DNA of 5,247 bases from an uncultured Hyphomicrobiales bacterium (lineage in GTDB: Bacteria; Pseudomonadota; Alphaproteobacteria; Rhizobiales; Aestuariivirgaceae), in assembly GCA_903930095.1 (NCBI GenBank), contig CAIYXE010000188.1, forward strand, positions 1 through 5,247. Reading direction: 5' to 3'. Every line of letters starts with the position of its first letter. Within the stretch, counting starts at the first letter, position 1. Shown here piece after piece: positions 4,933 through 5,247 of this stretch. Both the position numbers and the translations under genes were made by a program. The notes under the pieces are model-generated. The model made no database searches. It saw only the letters and a program-made list of their open reading frames with translations, and was not told the DNA's origin.

Positions 4933-5247
4933 TACTGATTCACCACACCTTCCGGCGCGGCCTTCAGGTTCAGTGCGGCCGCGATCAGCGCCTTTGTATA
5001 GTCGGTCTTGGGGTTTGAGAAGACCTCGGCGGTAGGCCCGCTTTCTACGGTCTGGCCATTGCGCATCACGATCACCTCGTTGGCGAGCGCCCGCACCACT
5101 TTCAGGTCATGGCTGATGAAGAGATAGGCGAGGTTATGCTTCTGTTGCAACTCGCGCAGCAGGTCGACGATCTGGGCCTGAACGGACATGTCGAGCGCCG
5201 AAGTCGGCTCATCCAGCATGATGAATTTGGGTTCCAGAGCAAGCGCG
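4932..5247 (-). CDS. yejF: Peptide ABC transporter ATP-binding protein, YejF-like, C-terminal end
   Basis: The frame is open from the right edge to the TAA at 4934-4932 and gives the last 104 residues of an ABC ATPase. The Walker B region is [10 protein letters not shown] (visible residues 5-14, with catalytic Glu13), followed by the D-loop SALD (16-19) and the switch His46 in [12 protein letters not shown]. The tail [20 protein letters not shown], then [13 protein letters not shown], is the oligopeptide/dipeptide transporter type and closely resembles the C-terminal half of YejF, the fused ATPase of the YejABEF microcin C/peptide importer. Walker A, the signature motif and any first ATPase half lie outside the window, so YejF versus another Opp/Dpp ATPase is not settled. 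The ATG at 5219 is an internal methionine, not the start. Its stop overlaps the reductase start by one base. Confidence 0.85.
   Translation of the reverse strand, partial: ALALEPKFIMLDEPTSALDMSVQAQIVDLLRELQQKHNLAYLFISHDLKVVRALANEVIVMRNGQTVESGPTAEVFSNPKTDYTKALIAAALNLKAAPEGVVNQ

Noticed and set aside
4217..5035. Plus-strand open frame opposite the reductase and transporter genes
   Set aside because: It covers two genes with clear family motifs, and its own product is low-complexity Ser/Arg/Pro with no domain.
1..5247. Mobile element, CRISPR array, tRNA/rRNA, or a new defence-type system
   Set aside because: No transposase or integrase motif, spaced repeat array, cloverleaf or toxin-antitoxin-like pair was found. 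All full genes belong to recognisable housekeeping-type families.

Overview
The window looks like a chromosomal segment of an alphaproteobacterium, most likely from the order Hyphomicrobiales (Rhizobiales). The evidence is GC-rich sequence with strong third-position GC bias, which produces long antisense shadow frames. The protein types also fit: a CYTH-CHAD protein, a 'PKG-P-KG' Nudix hydrolase, a short MarR regulator next to a cytoplasmic NlpC/P60 peptidase, and a YejF-type ATPase coupled to a GhrA-type reductase. The intergenic repeats ('GAGCATGATC' elements and palindromic 'CCAGC-GAAA-GCTGG' units) fit as well. The placement rests on recognition of families, not on a database search.

Layout from left to right. 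(1) 1-84, minus: the first 28 codons of an unrecognised gene that runs off the left edge, with a good Shine-Dalgarno sequence and a possible promoter/operator in the 111-base gap behind it. (2) 196-1800, minus: a full CYTH-CHAD protein, a predicted inorganic triphosphatase/polyphosphate-binding protein. (3) 1801-1901: a short divergent promoter region. (4) 1902-2363, plus: a Nudix hydrolase of the diphosphoinositol-polyphosphate-phosphohydrolase-like type. (5) 2364-2559: an intergenic gap with a hairpin-forming dispersed repeat. (6) 2560-2916 and 2927-3778, plus: a small MarR-type regulator and an SH3/NlpC-P60 cysteine peptidase without a signal peptide, 10 bases apart and evidently one operon. 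(7) 3779-3984: a convergent intergenic region packed with palindromes: a two-unit inverted REP-like element, a second copy of the dispersed repeat and a GC hairpin at the reductase stop codon. (8) 3985-4932, minus: a GhrA-like glyoxylate/hydroxypyruvate reductase. (9) 4932-5247, minus: the C-terminal end of a YejF-like peptide ABC transporter ATPase, overlapping the reductase start by one base (TAATG).

Functional themes: the divergent CYTH-CHAD and Nudix genes both belong to families that act on phosphoanhydride or polyphosphate-type substrates. The MarR-NlpC/P60 pair points to peptidoglycan-peptide turnover in the cytoplasm. The transporter and reductase are translationally coupled, which suggests co-expression. 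No mobile element, CRISPR, tRNA or rRNA was seen, and no clearly novel multi-gene system is supported. The most noteworthy non-coding features are the two repeat families. No gene-free stretch exceeds about 210 bases.
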